NCBI RefSeq assembly: GCF_001949145.1
Contig: NW_019091372.1
Location: 284,117-348,116 of the forward strand
DNA length: 64,000 nt
Reading direction: 5' to 3'
From: Acanthaster planci
Taxonomy: Eukaryota; Echinodermata; Asteroidea; Valvatida; Acanthasteridae
Numbering within the stretch: the stretch's first letter is position 1; each line of letters opens with the position of its first letter. Below, piece after piece: positions 31,965 through 44,505 of this stretch. The notes below the pieces were generated by a model. That model worked only from the letters and a program-made list of their open reading frames with translations. It was not told the origin of the DNA and searched no databases. The translations under genes and the position numbers were made by a program.

Positions 31965-34900
31965 CTGGAAGGACAAAGAAATCTGAGACAACAAAGACCA
32001 ACTGCTCACCCAGGCTAGCTAAGTGGCTATTATTCACACAGGGACAAAGGGTATGAAGCCAAAAGATGTGTTTAAAGCTTGACAAACTGCTATACAGGCT
32101 GCTTCTGTGGAGTCCCTCCAAAAAAATTGGGTTGAAGTGTGAAAAAAACTGAAATGCGAAGAGACTGTGACACCAGATGACTGCATATTACCCTGATATA
32201 TGTGCATGTATGGAATGTTGTGTATAATAATTAATATACCATTGCCAAATCAATATTTCAGACTTGGTACAATCAACTGCACCCAAAGCTCTTCACATTA
32301 CAATCTAGCAATAGACATGTACATGTATATCGGTCCATTGGGTTTCAGTGATCTGAAACATCAAAAGCTTGTTTCTTTTTGAGACGTTGGCCTAAGATCA
32401 AGTTCCTGGACTTGCTTAACTCTGCAGAAAACAGTTCAATTGAAGTTTCTTGACTGAGGTACAGTACCTCTTCACATTTTTTTCAAATGGTACCATCCTA
32501 GCGGCCACCCCAGTGGTTTCCAAGAAGAAAAAAACCCTGCCGCTTTGCAAGTTCCGGGAGATGGTGAAATGCCTTACCTCTTATCTTGCACTAGCACAGA
32601 GTAGGGGGATGGGCCATACAGGAGGTCAGTACCTACATTCACCGGCGCATTTTAGACAGTGCTCAGTGCATCTATAAGTTTACTTTGTTTACGAAAGAGG
32701 CAAACAATGCCAGATGTTACAGACAAATGGGCAGTTACTATAAAAATTCAAATACATACATGTATCGGTGCGTCGGATATGAAAAACAAGTTTTGCTGAC
32801 ACTCCACAGGATTAAAACAATTTTATGGTCAAGTCGCGTGTTTAAGTTCACAAAAACTAGTCTCAGTAAATCTTTATGGTATGGTCACAGCTCCTAACCT
32901 ATTTAAATTTGCTTCACCTCAAAGGACTGGGAAGAAGTCTAGTTAGGCAGCACACATACACAGAGCCCAGGTCATACAAAATACTTAACGAAGAAATCAT
33001 GCTGTGCATTACATATGCAATAATACAGCTATCGCCCCAGGCACAAAAAAGGCGGAAAAGGAATTTCCTTTTATCCCCAGCCGAAAAATGCCCGTTATTT
33101 AATTGTTTGTTGTTCTACTCAGACTCAGGACTGGGCTGAATCTTGAGTCTGCGTTGGGGAGAAACGAAGACGGCAGGGAAAAAAAAAAAAAAAAAAAAAA
33201 CTGAATGACAGAGAATTCCTGGTGAAGGTTGGACTGAATTCCGCTCTGTCAGAAAAATAAATCAATACATTTCCATAATTGGGGTATGGGCAGCAAATGA
33301 ATGCATAAAATGGAAAGATGAAACAACATCCTCATAAATCACCAAAATATCCATTTTTCTTTTTGTTCTTACATTCGTTTATATCAAGAAAATACTGCTG
33401 ACCACTAACCTCAAGCTGTATATTAAATTCATTTATTTCCTTAGACATGTTAGAGAAAGGTGTCGATTTTATTTCTTAGAGTAATACTCGTGATTCACAA
33501 ATGACAATGAAAAACTGCAGGCAAAATGTTAGGAATTTCGAAAAGGATGCAATTTCTTGTTTTGGATTCCAAATTGTTTACACTATACACTGTTCTTCCC
33601 ACATTCTTTTCACTAGACAGGTACCGGTACCTTTGAATTATCATTCCAAGTGTCCTGCATTTTTCTGGGTCTTTTCAATTCCACCCTCACTTCAGTTTTT
33701 ATTTTTAAAAATCATCAGTGACTGTCCACCTGAGAATATGTACGTAAATGAATGAACCATGGGTATCAAGTTACTTATACACACACATCTTGAAGATAAT
33801 CAAAGAATGATGCAAAACATTGTATTGTCCTCCTCATTAAATGCCCCCTGATGCCTAACATCTTTTCCAAGATGGCCAAATTCATGCCAATCATTTGCTT
33901 GAAGACACCGATACTCCAAACAAGCCAGCCTTTGGGCAAGCCCTGCACTTCCACCACAATAGTGCCCAGGGAAAATATAAACCTACCTTATCTGTATACC
34001 GTGAAATAAATTATTATTATCCTCCCCTTCTATGATAATAGCAAAGCACAAGCATGTCCCCTGGTATGCCTGGCTGGAGAGAGGTCAGGGGGTTGGCAGG
34101 CACAATACCATCTTTGGTTATGGGTTAGGAGCACGCCGCATTCCTCGGCCCTCCACTGTTGCGGGCTCATTGTGTGTGCAAAGAGCTCCGAACAACTAAG
34201 GGAAAAACACAATGTCTGTATTCTGCTGGTAGCTATGGGCTCCAGTCCCTTCTAGTTCACTGCAAAGTTGGAGACAAAACCTGAATCTTAGAATAGGCCC
34301 AAATGCCGTGGGGGTACAGTTTAACATTTGTGACAAAAGCACATGAACACAATTGGTTAAGGTATGCCATAGTTTCTGGTTTGTGCTATTTATAATAAAG
34401 CTAATCTTTACAACTCTATCCTTTAGACACACAAATTCATGTACAGTGTACATGTACTGGTACTCCTGGCCTCCTACTACGTACACACATGGTCAATATT
34501 TAAATATCAAAACAAAAAGGAAATCTATCTTTCTATCAATTATCTCTGTAATTAAAAGGGACTGACTGCACGTAACGTTGCCCTTTTGTACACTTGCAGC
34601 AACAACATATTACGGACATGATTTATATGGAAAATGCCTGTAAATAGAAAAAAATTGGACATAAGAGTCACCAGTTACCATGACGATTAAATACACTGTA
34701 GCATCACTTGCACTGGATTTGCCAAAACTAATTAGCAATTTAATTTGAAAGTTTCCTTCTGGGGTACCATGCCAGAAAAAAAGCGCATCCGTTTGAAAGT
34801 GAACAGAGAGATTACCAAACACAAGCAGGACGGGTTATTTGCCAAAACTTGTTATGGATCGATGTTTAAAGCCTAAAGCTACAGTTTATCATTTTGTTTT

Positions 34901-36116
34901 ATTCAAAAAGCAAAAAGTAACTGATGAAATTATGGTTGGAAAGCGTACCTGCACTTACTTAAAGACAGTTATGGGACTAAATGCCTGGCAAATGATTCTT
35001 CTTTCTGAGCAAGCTGTCATTTGGAAGAAGACAATGAAAGAAGACGACCATTTCCATCGATGGTTCTAAAGACGTATTTTTGGAAAATTGCAATTTGAAG
35101 GGCAGGCAAGCATTGACACGATATTACACATGCACACAGTCGGTGTCATTCATCAGCTCGTTGCATGATACACATAGGGCGTAGCTGAAGGAGAGAACGT
35201 GTCCCAGACGCTGCGCTGAAGTGCCATTGCAAACAAGACCCAGCAACTTTTCTTAATCTGAATTCGAAATCCTAGAATATTATTTTTCTCAGTAAGCACG
35301 GCATTCGCCGAGCTGAAACTTCATAGGGTTTGTTCTTAAGCACCCTTCTTTAGATTTCGAGTAATTTTGATGCCCAAACGGAACATAATGCACAAATGAC
35401 AAATGATGGACTGTCCACGCACCTTCAGTGAGCCACTTTGCACCCCCCCACCCAATCAAGTTGCCTGTACAAGCAAAGCTTGTACATCTAACGTTACCTC
35501 ACCAAAACAAGAACCTACCGGTAAATGTATATGCTCCTGTAGGACATTTGTAATTCATATATTTCATTCAAGACCTTGAGATTAACAAAAAAAAACCCGG
35601 AATTTCATATTGGCTCTGGCCATGAAGAAAGCACTCGGTATGTATCAGATTAAGGCAACATTATACATAACTTGCGCATATCTCCATACAATGTACACAT
35701 GACTTCATCTGCCACATGTGCATGTATAACCACCATACCAGTACCTGTGCACATGGACGTCCAGGAACAGTGGAGCAGAAGGATACATGAACTGTGTAGG
35801 CTGTGGCCCACAATAAAGGTTTACGATATATCCTAACAATTGATCATAAAAACCCCTGCATAATAAGCCTGCCACTTTCACCATTCTTGGCCAGCCTAAA
35901 AATGTGCTTGGTTTCCCTGACAGGGTAACCCTCAATACCCAGTCGAAGCAGAATTCGGAGGGGTTTATGACCACTGTAAGGGTACTCTGTGTTCAAGTGG
36001 GCCCTCAGAATAAAGCAAGGTCTTCAAATTTTGGTTACAACGATTGACACTTTTTAAGGATTTGTTGCAGTTCTTTGTGCTCAAGGAGATAGTCTGGGTG
36101 AAAAAAAAATAAAAGT

Positions 36117-36298
36117 GTCAACACGGACGTTTCACAATAGTGTGCCTCCAAGAGTTTGCAACGCGTTGGCCAATCACAACACGTGAAATTTGCGGACCTT
36201 TCCAAATGCGCATTGGGTCGACAAATTTCGCACATTGTGATTGGCCAATGCGTTGCAAACTCTTGGAGGCGCACTATTGTGAAACGCCCGTATTTGAC
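36117..36298. mobile_element. Foldback MITE carrying CCAAT boxes, copy 1
   Basis: The arms are reverse complements over about 75 bp, including CGTTTCACAATAGTG, CCTCCAAGAGTTTGCAACGC and TTGGCCAATCACAA; the centre is short. The same element is at 59799-59974. Ends read GTCAACACGG and the complement of CCGTATTTGAC. No ORF. Confidence 0.92.
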
Positions 36299-36364
36299 CT
36301 TAATTTACAATAATAAATGGTGTTAGAAACATTCGTCTATGAACACCCACTACCGTAACAGCAG

Positions 36365-36500
36365 ATTGAAGGGGGACATGCAGAGTGGCAAGTGCCCACT
36401 CTTTTGACTGGGGGAATACCCACCCCCTAGGCAGATCCTATATGGGGGGAGGGGCTTAATGAATCAATCTATTGTTGTAGCTGACACCTGCTAGTCGCAG
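36365..36500 (+). repeat. C-rich dispersed repeat, diverged copy
   Basis: GGGGAATACCCACCCCCTAGG, GGGGAGGGGCTTAATGAATC and GCTGACACCTG follow the order of the 26935-27145 copy, with more substitutions. Confidence 0.55.
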
Positions 36501-37869
36501 GAGAGGCCCCTTCTCTATGAACATTAATCTGTCGTTATTGTGAAAAAAAATGTAACAGATCCTCTGCAGATCCCCAGAGAGTATCCAGCAAACAGTGTAA
36601 AATGTTGGAAATGGGGAAATGAGAAGAAACGAAAAATGAGCAGAATCTGAAATCCCGTTAAAATAGGACAATTATCTTGGCGGTATGAAGTGCCAGCATG
36701 TCTGCACTTTATTGGAGCATGCAAAATGCAAACATTTACGGGTCAGATTTCACAAAACTGTGTGACAAAAGCACGACAGAAATTACTGGGGCATGACAAA
36801 AGGGTTATTGAAATATTCTTCAAAAATTAAGTACATTTTGCGTCTCGCCCTTATCTCAACTCATCCAAAACTTGGGCAGTACAGTAGCTGCTGTGATAAG
36901 AGTTTCTACATGGTGTGGGCTTGAATTAGTACCACTGCAAGATTCCCAACGATAACACCAGTGCCAGCTACACTTTTGCTGCTAATTTTAGGAGACTTCA
37001 CCAAAACAACTAACTGGCGACTCATTGCGTTGGCTCCAAGAAGGAACCCAAATGTTCCAAGTTCAACCGCAGAGTGGCCTTGAAAGGAGGCCTGAGATAG
37101 GGTATCGCTCTACCTGCGTGCAAATGGCTGAGGGGGGGAAGGGGGGACCGCGAGGGGAGGAGAAAAAAAAAAAAAACACGTGTGGAGAACATGCCGAGGT
37201 AATTAGAGGAAAAGGAAAGCCAGTGACAAGCGAGGAAGAGGTTGGTTTGGGGGCTGAGGATGGTTGGCCCTATCTAGGTATCGCACACATTCGTGATTCA
37301 TCTGAGACACGGGAATTACAGGAACATCGGTGATAGCAGTGGCTACATCCAGAGAAACCAAAGCGAATTAAAAGTGATTGGGAGGGAATGATGCTGTGTA
37401 GTGTCTGGCGTGAGAGTACGGGAAGGCAATCCTTGAAAAGCAACTACACTGTACATATTATTATGCAGTGACTAAATTCTAAGACATTTGGTTAGGAAAT
37501 CTTCTGTATGAGCAGGCTCAATGAATACCATACTTGCACCTGTACAATTTATGGAAATGGCCTTTCTGGGAAACAAGTGTCAAGGTAATGTAGCTGCTGA
37601 GTGACTGCCCGGCAAAGCAGGTCACCAGGCAAAATAGCATGGGATGCACACAACCATCATGCTAGTGGCTGGTTACCAACTGATACCTGACTTAACTTGC
37701 TGAGCAATGTTTTCTGCTAAGCAGAAATTGGAGCCAGTTGCAGGAGACACTGCAATTTCAGTTGGGAGCTATTAGAGCGCTCACATGACAAAATTTTGTT
37801 CAGTTTTTTTTTTTATTCAGAGATGTGGCCTGTAGTCTTTTGGGCCAACGGGCTGGATCAAACAAAGGA

Positions 37870-38460
37870 ATACATGTAGGATCTGGATCAGAATCCTGAG
37901 GGTACGAGCATTGGACTTCATCTTGTATCAGGGTCACCTGGCACTACAGGATCAATCCCTGCAGGATCAACTGACCCTACATGTTTAAGATCAAATTTTG
38001 CCTTGAAGTGTTTTGTTCAGTAGTTGGTCCAATGCACAGGGTACAGTCAACTGCATGGGGGTCTGACCTTATTGGGTCAATGGATGGGGATCAAGCCTAT
38101 TACGGAGATGCATGGTCAATTGGACAGGATTCTGAATCACGGATAAAACTGTAAAGGTGTCTGACCCAAGAGGGTCAACAGACTAGGTGTCTGTCCTCAC
38201 AGGGGTCAAATGGTCAAATCAAAGAGAATAGGATCAAAGTGTACAATATGGCCAGGTTAACCTGGATGGAGATCTTACCTTACAACCTACAGGGTCAAAC
38301 AAATGAGGATTTGACCTTACAGAACCAAATGAATGGTTTATGACCTCACCCAGGGTCAACTACCAGTAGTCCAGACTCTAACCTGGTCAGACAATGGACT
38401 CTTACAGGGTCAGGGTTCTGACCTTTGAAGGTCAGTGGGGGGTTAGACTCCCCACAAGAG
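37870..38460 (+). repeat. Degenerate repeat cluster rich in GGGTCA/TGACC
   Basis: Words such as ACAGGGTCAA, GGTCTGACCTTA and GGGTCAATGG recur every 30-45 bp over about 600 bp. It reads as an old diverged tandem array. Confidence 0.65.
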
Positions 38461-39714
38461 TAACCATCAAGAAGAATCCGCATGCTGAAGACTCAAGGCC
38501 TGTGGGCTGCAATACCAACCTTGTCAGGTCAACTGGATTTTCTTTTTTACCAAATCAGCACAGTTTGCCGATGAACTTGGAGCTTTTAAATCAAGTACAA
38601 TGTTTCTATGCCACATAAGAGCCACTGCAAGGCCATTAAGCAACAAGTGCATTGGTGTAAGAGTTAGCATTCATGTACCGTCACTTTCCATGCTCACGAA
38701 TCATCCCAATTGAATAGTAAAGTCGAATTCACCCAATATAGAATGAGTGCCAATTAACTACCACGACTCAATGAATTGTAACTATTCATTACATCTCCCC
38801 AACTGCTCCCCCCACACACAAGAAAGTATATGAAGGTAAAAAAAGTACCTCTGTGAAACTGATTGGAAACGCTCATCTGAATAAGGCCTAATCCAACAAT
38901 TTTTATGATTGGAATCCTCTCAAACACCCTAAGAATTTGATCACAATCACTCCAGGGAAACAAAAATCCACAAAGTTCAGGCCTTGAAAGCTCTTTCCCC
39001 CCACGCGAAGCAAAAAAGCATGATCTCCACCAGATTAGCAAGGCTGCTTTTAACATAAATCTCCATACTTGTGTAAGAAAACTGGCGCATAAATTTCGGC
39101 AGAGTTCCAGGACGGCCAGTGTGCATGCCGCTCAAGGAGATAGGCTCGTTGGATTTTGGAAATTGGTTCTGAGTTAGATTTGCAAATTGGCTTAACCATA
39201 GGCAGGATTATGCAGGAGGCCTTTGCAAGACGAAGCTGGAAGGGCTTGTTTGGTAACATCTAATTTCTTCCCAAAAGTTTCATCAATTATTTGAGAACAA
39301 ATGACCCCTAGAAGATATCCCCAAAGTCCAGTTTCTTCAAACTTTTTGGCAAAGTTGTTATGAAAGGAAAATGAAAGCTTTTTTCACTTCATTTCCATTA
39401 ATTAATCTGAACAGTTCTTTTCAAGATTTTAATGTGACATAATTTTTTGGTTTATTCTGGATCGAAATCAAGCATTTTGTAAGTGGAGCCACAAAGAGTT
39501 GAATTGTGTATAGTTAAGCCACCATCAAGTGATCAGCATTAATGGTACAATGCCCATCATGAACACTGTTTTCGTTTAAAGCACATAACTTCGATTTTTT
39601 TAATCATTCAACTTCAAAAACTTACATAAAACAATTAAGATGCTGTGAAATAATTATGGAGCAAGATCCCACAGCTTTATTTGCAGATACAAATCACAAA
39701 GGTCAACACATCCT

Positions 39715-39920
39715 TCGAAATAGTTGTTTGCGGTACCCACTGCTACATGTACATCTGACTCGAACCAGCCAGCCGCCACTGGCAAGCTCGGTGGTCCAGT
39801 GGTTAAGACATCTGCACTAGTAAGCAGGAGGTCGTGGGTTTTAGTCCCACCCGAGTGCACTTGAGGGTTTTTCACCAGCCTTTGGGGGGCAAACATTGAG
39901 TATACAGTGTTACAACACAC
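39715..39920 (+). mobile_element. tRNA-derived SINE, family 1, copy 2
   Basis: Homologous to 12655-12840, including TGGTCCAGTGGTTAAGA (A box) and GGGTTTTAGTCCC, a decayed B box. The B box mutation suggests the copy is no longer transcribable by pol III. Confidence 0.85.
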
Positions 39921-42900
39921 GTGGGGCAGCACATAAATCCAAAATTAATTAAGGGTCGACCCACTTGTGACAGGCACTGCTCACCTTTAAGAAATAGAAT
40001 GCATGTACATGTACTCTACCCCAAAGGACTGGAACCTTGCTTCTTCAAGCACCACAGCAGCACAGCAATAGCAGCTGCACCCATCTACGCATGTACAATG
40101 CACATGTCAAAATGTGCACGGCACAGGCATCGATGCTGTGGCTAAATATGGGAGAGGCTGGACATGAAGTACATTGTATCAATAAAAAATGGTTTCACTG
40201 TGGATACAACAAAAATGTAGGCCTTCAATTTCAATTTCAAAAAGAAATTGGTACAAATGCTTCGACGATCTTACGGCTTTTCAATTTTAAAATATAGAGA
40301 ATATTTTCACCTGGATAATAAACCCAACATGAGATTAATTCATATTCTTGTTCTGCACAGACCTGCATACATGCATTTGTTCGTCTTGGTAGTGGTCTGC
40401 ATAGTTAAGCATTGTGCAATATTCAGCATTAGGAATGCACAGCGCCAGGGCAATCTATCCACACACTTTACCCTAAAGCGCCCCATGACCAATTAATTAT
40501 TCTCAGAGTACTACAAGCTGCACCACAGAGAGAGAGAGAGAGAAGAGAAAAAAAATGCCCAATGATTTGGGCACAATGATTTGTGATGGCAGTGCCGGTA
40601 TGCTATTGTGCATGTACACGTACGACCAAGGGGTAAGGCCTACACCTATAACGCACCGGTACATACATACATCGGACACTGACGGTTAAATTGGGGGACG
40701 GAGTTCATGAATTATGTATCCAGCTGACTGAGCGGTGGAAAATACAATACACAGGACTGGCCCATAGTGTGCAGCTAAGGATGATGTGTACACGTATATA
40801 TAAGAAGAAAGGACGATGCAATGCGGCAAGTGCTTTCCTCCATCCGATGATGATGCACTGCTCTAGAGAGGCCCAAATAGGTTTTGTCATCCAGGATGGA
40901 AAATACGATACACAAATCTTAATCTTCAGGGTGTGGGCTTAGAATTACCGGTACGGGACTCAGTTGTCTTGGGGTGTAGAAATAGGGAGGTACCAGCTAA
41001 TTAATTGGATGGGGGTGCTACATCACCCCTTTCCTTTATTGGGGGGGAGATCCACTGCCCGATGGCTTTTAGACCAGCTGATTTGTGACAGCCACCCTTA
41101 TCCTCTGGAAAAAAATCTGGTTGGAGATGAACTGATGACACAATGTGAGATTCAGAATCATTCACGCTTTGGACTATGTCGATGCACATCCTTAACTTGA
41201 CATATAGCCACATGTAACTCATCACGTTAGGCCTTATATTTACAGGAACTAAAGCGATCACACAAAATGAATTTAACTTAAGCTGTGGTCGTAAAAGAAA
41301 ATTTTCTGTAGTGCTGCTTTAACAAATTAATTAAGCTATCCAGCCCTACATGTATCTTGGAAATCTCTCAATTTGCCAATTTCCCTGTTTGAAAAAAACA
41401 TGCTCTTCAAATAATAATGGACAGTTATAACTTAAACTCAAAACGCCCTACATGTACGGGTACTCTCATACAACATCCCTGGCAATGCAATTAATAGTAG
41501 CGAAAATAACTTGGAGATGAAAGTCAGGTGCTTTACACTTAAACGAGCACTCAAGTTTTTCAGAAACTTGGGACACTTGTGGTAATTCACTTCCCTCTGA
41601 TACTGGTACATTGGGACTAGCTATGTACAATACAAGCTTTTGTTCCCTGCATCTATGGTAAAAGCTGAATGGGAATAACACAGCCCCTTCAAAACTTTTT
41701 AAGAGCTTACAAGTGCCCACCAAGGTCGTCCGTGGAAAAAAAAAACACCAGATGTGGACGGAAGGGGGGGGAGCCCAACAAATCACAACATGAATCCCCC
41801 TGGATTCCCTCAGGACCATCGGCATTCCTGCAGTCTGTGAGAGAAAGAATGGAACCATTGTCAGGCTGGAGATCTTTCCCTGACCAAAGGGGGACTGGGT
41901 AAATCCTTATTTGCCCTTGGAGGGTGCACTATCTGGACCCCTATACCACCTGACTTGGGAATGTCTCTGTGACAGGTTTCCAAGATGTACCAGAGCATGA
42001 ACATGACGTACAAACTTCAATACCCCAGTTGAGAGCAAGGACGGTGTTATTCAGGACACAGATAAGGCACATTGAGGAAAAAATGTGAGGGGGTGAAGGG
42101 AAATGTTCCCGTCAGTTATTCCAAAACCCACAGAATCCCTGAATTACTCAAAAACTCAAGACCTTGTTCACGAGTCCCTGGAAACATGTATGTTTGGTAC
42201 ACAAAAAAACCCTTCTCAGCTGATTAAGAATGCGATCATTTCTACCATAAAACTTTCTGTTACTCCAAGTTACACTCTACAAAAAGGGAAAAACTCTTTG
42301 GTGGACTTGTTCTGGTGTTTTCCACTTCCAAAGAAACAAAACTTTTCATTGTCTTGGCTTTGTTACCTCCCAAAGGGTACCTTCTCCCCCATGCATTGAC
42401 CTGTAAGGCCCAACCCTATAATGTAGTGTTATTACTACCAAGCTCCCTATGGGACCCACTGCACATTCCAAGGGCCTCTCCCCTAAACAATGGGCAGACA
42501 GTGTACTTTTCTTCTTGCCTGACAGCCCCAGGAGGTGTCTTGACAGCTTGGTACCTTTGTCTGACTTTCCCCCAGCATTAAAATGTGAGCACCAAAACAG
42601 TGGATAAGGCCACTGAGTCAACAAAACTGAACAATGGCAAGCATTGTTCCTGATTGTTGATTGCAGCAGGTTAAGCCACTTTCAGTTTCACTGACACACA
42701 CAGACACGAACCCCTGGACACAAATCATCACCCCAAGCTTTTAAGACACAATCAAAAGCTTCCCTGAAGTACTTTTCTTTGTTCTAACACAAACATGTAC
42801 CTTTTCAATGAGCTTCCAATGAAGCTAAACACCCCCAAATGGGGAAAAAAGTTTGAAAGTAAGTGTTTCATCAAATACTGTCCACAAGAAATCAGATATT

Positions 42901-43329
42901 TTCTTTCAAAAATGGCACATGACTTCTGGAAATGTTCTGTTATGAACTCTCTTTGTCTGAAACTCCCTTGATGGTAATACTGTCACACAAGTCACCTTCC
43001 CTCACTCCCTACAAGCGAAGTAACTAGCCGTACTACTGTAAGTCAGCAACTGGGAAGAAATTGTCTGTAAATCCACTTAAAATCCAACAATTTGAGCATC
43101 ATTCCTCTCAAATTAATCAATGTAAAATTACAAATTTACTATTGAAACCTACATCACAAACATGAATAGTCCATTCCCAGTTTCCAAACAGACAGGACAT
43201 ACCTGTGGCAATTCTGGGAACTCTTTTCAAACAGAAATTGAATGATGTAAAACAACACACGGCTATTTCCATTCAAGCTTTTGAGACCCTTTATTTTCTG
43301 TAAAGTAAGACGTGCTACAAATCTCATCG

Positions 43330-43390
43330 GGAGTCTCCTGACGACAGACAGAGTATACTGTTCCGAAACGTTGAGTTAACCGGTTCTTCT
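43330..43390 (+). repeat. Fragment resembling a retroelement terminal motif with hammerhead-like words
   Basis: CTGACGA at 43338 and CGAAAC at 43364 bracket ACAG...CTGT, the order CTGANGA-stem-GAAAC seen in hammerhead ribozymes of Penelope-like elements. The lower stem is mismatched and flanking stems I and III are not clear, so this is at best a relic. Confidence 0.25.
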
Positions 43391-44325
43391 CAGAACCACA
43401 CATACTCATAAAAGAGAACATTGTACATGGTGTAACCGCAAAAATCCTTAACTAAATCTCATCAACAGAAACTTGCAAGTGTTGCAGTTCTCAGAAGTTC
43501 ACAGGACCACAAGTTTCATACTGTCCCTTTTCTCCGTTGAAAAACTTGCTATCTGGGAAATCTGCTTTGAGGATGCAAAGAATTCCCCTTCGACTTCCTA
43601 CAACACAGAGATAATCTGCATACATGTCCATGTATACTTGGGGAAGTACATGTACTTTGGTCAGACGGGAATGGGGCCGAAATTTTTCAGTTAATTTGAA
43701 GTTTCCCTTACTCGTAGGGGTTTATGTACGCACAAGAACAAGCACAGTGTCTCATGTACATTTTGGTGACGTGAGCGCATGCAATCGACACAATAATGCC
43801 GAGAGTGAGACCTGGTCCAGATGCTAGCTGTGCTCCCAGCAAGAGTGCGCCTGGCCACAGTCCTTTATAATTTCTGGCCACTCCAGTGAGAGGTGCACAA
43901 CAACCGTAGGAGGTGAGCCAAACTGATAACGATTCTGATTATGGGGAAAATTTGTTGGGCCGGTTTTCAATTTCTTTGTTGTTAGGGATATACATGCTAG
44001 ACTTGTTCAAAGTTGTGAAAGTGTTCAGAAACTGGGCCATTCACCTGTATTAATTCTTTTTCAGAGGTCATGGGGGAAAGTGGTGAAGTGGGTGGGCCAA
44101 GGACCTTCAACAGACAGAGTCATCATGAGGGAGTTAAAATTAGGGGAAGTGAACTGAGAAAGAAACAGATTTGGGGAAGTTTATCAAATACATGTACACG
44201 TATGTTCCAAATCATGTCAAAGTTCACAATGAAAGAACTTCAAGGCACTTTTCTTTCTCAATCTTCCCAGGTGTTTTTCTCTTTCAGCAAATGAACAAAA
44301 GTGTTGTAACTGCCACATACCGTTA

Positions 44326-44505
44326 CAGTCGACTGTCGATACAAAAGAACACTGTTATCACAAAATAATTATAAAGAGCAAATTCTGTGAATCACGATTT
44401 CTAGTGTGTTTGTCTTTGTTGTTCAACTCCTGTTATGACAAATTTCTGGTTATAACAAAGTAGTTTGTCTAGTCCCTGCAGCTTTGTTAAAACAAGAGTT
44501 GACTG
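44326..44505 (+). mobile_element. Tigger/pogo-like MITE, copy 1
   Basis: Starts TA|CAGTCGACTGTCGAT and ends GAGTTGACTG|TT. CAGTC...GACTG termini next to TA fit Tc1/mariner-pogo elements. Internal TGTTATCACAAAATAA and GGTTATAACAAAGTAGTTTG are shared with 49397-49562. 180 bp, no transposase. Confidence 0.75.

Larger units (their letters stand above)
31965..43329 (-). other. SoxD 5' intron/upstream DNA, second part
   Basis: No recognised gene. Includes a 22-base poly-A tract near 33179, the foldback MITE at 36117, the GGGTCA cluster, a SINE at 39715 and a GA microsatellite near 40526. Short ORFs only. Confidence 0.6.
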
